A DNA stretch of 64,000 bases, taken from assembly GCF_036669915.1 (NCBI RefSeq), contig NC_089320.1:13630287-13694286 (forward strand). The letters run 5' to 3'. A program made the translations under genes and the position numbers. How positions within the stretch are numbered: position 1 is the stretch's first letter; every line of letters begins with the position of its first letter. This document shows, piece by piece, positions 63,426 through 64,000 of this stretch. The notes beneath the pieces were generated by a model. It ran no database searches. It was not told the DNA's origin and saw nothing but the letters and a program-made list of their open reading frames with translations. The DNA comes from Pocillopora verrucosa (taxonomy: Eukaryota; Cnidaria; Anthozoa; Scleractinia; Pocilloporidae).

Positions 63426-64000
63426 AGGTGCCTGACTCACTTGGCTAGGGAGCTCCGTGGACTTAGGTCTATAATCATGCAGTCAATTCAAAAAAACAAT
63501 TTCTAGAGTTTTCCAAGGGAACAAGCAATTTTCACTAACCTGGACTATTTCTGTCATTTATTTTTATTTTAAGGTTCGACGATGGTATTCAAATACACTG
63601 GAGGAAATTCTTCCTCTCCGACTGCTGACGCGTTATGGAGTTCATCTGATACATTATCAGAAAATGTTATTGCTGTCTTAGATACCACCTCAACCTACTA
63701 AGGAAACTATAAAAACTGTATCGTTCAAAGTTGGCAAACTTTTAACCCTCAAGAGGTAAGTCCGGAAAATATCTACATCACAGAGGGTTAGGCTAAATGC
63801 ACCTAAATCCATGCACAAGTTTCTTGTGCAACGTTAATGTATTTCCTTAGAAATAGCCTGCAAAAATAAATCAGTTAGACTTTTTTTGGATTTTTTTGTA
63901 TTAGCCTGAGGTTTCTACCTTATGGAAACTTGTCTTCACTTGTCTGTCATGAAACACTTTTCCAAATGATGTTCATCATGTTCCTAAAGGTAAATCAAGC

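Larger units (their letters stand above)
59629..63755 (+). pseudogene. I: truncated PAN-EGF-FReD-like gene
   Basis: Exons recognised: 59629-59722 (signal), 61255-61517 (PAN), 61916-62029 (EGF running into TAA) and 63574-63755 (FReD-like 2). FReD-like 3 would lie beyond the window. The gene H start codon is ATA here, but an in-frame ATG 21 nt upstream could replace it. A small deletion after the last EGF cysteine removes the donor and creates a stop (NCD, then TAA). FReD-like exon 1 is deleted. FReD-like exon 2 has a Trp-to-Ser change and a TAA stop (STY*). A Penelope-like fragment sits in between. The surviving 5' part could still give a secreted PAN-EGF protein of 156 aa, whose EGF has a seventh cysteine (GYCCVC). 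Confidence 0.78.

Overview
The window is AT-rich eukaryotic genomic DNA with many short, spliced, extracellular-type genes and no prokaryotic features. PAN/apple, EGF, fibrinogen-like, C-type lectin and LamG modules sit in tandem gene families, together with LINE, Penelope-like and TTAA-target elements. This combination suggests a cnidarian, most likely an anthozoan such as a stony coral. The FReD-like family resembles proteins that coral databases call 'uncharacterized skeletal organic matrix protein 5-like'. That resemblance is from memory; no search was run.

I rebuilt spliced genes by hand from splice sites, reading phase and comparison of paralogues. All share one head: signal-peptide exon (ends phase 1), PAN exon (phase 1 in, phase 0 out), EGF exon (phase 0 in, phase 1 out). 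The modules behind the head differ, but every one starts in phase 1.

Left half, minus strand: gene A (4885-9853; PAN, EGF, decaying cbEGF array, fibrinogen-like; its canonical start codon is lost), gene B (12848-15689; multiply broken PAN-less lectin pseudogene), gene C (16833-20643; PAN, EGF, Ser-rich, C-type lectin) and gene D (22054-24677; PAN, EGF, LamG, with a GC-AG intron). A, B and C are tandem duplicates. A LINE sits just upstream of A.

Right half, plus strand: F0 (25376-30697; gutted pseudogene), gene E (31718-36063), gene F (38153-42781, with an alternative first exon at 36572), gene G (45569-51649), gene H (52910-59000) and I (59629 to the window edge; pseudogene). E, F, G and H are seven-exon genes with open frames, coding for secreted PAN-EGF-FReD-like proteins of 364-374 aa. 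The two half-clusters diverge from about 24.7 kb.

The genes very probably encode secreted matrix or recognition proteins. Their individual functions cannot be read from sequence. The locus shows birth-and-death evolution: intact copies, exon-loss copies, a stray inverted exon, hybrid 5' ends, and mobile elements whose empty sites survive in paralogues. Stretches at 1-4880, 20.8-22.0 kb, 27.3-30.4 kb, 42.8-44.1 kb and 44.5-45.5 kb hold no gene that I recognise.
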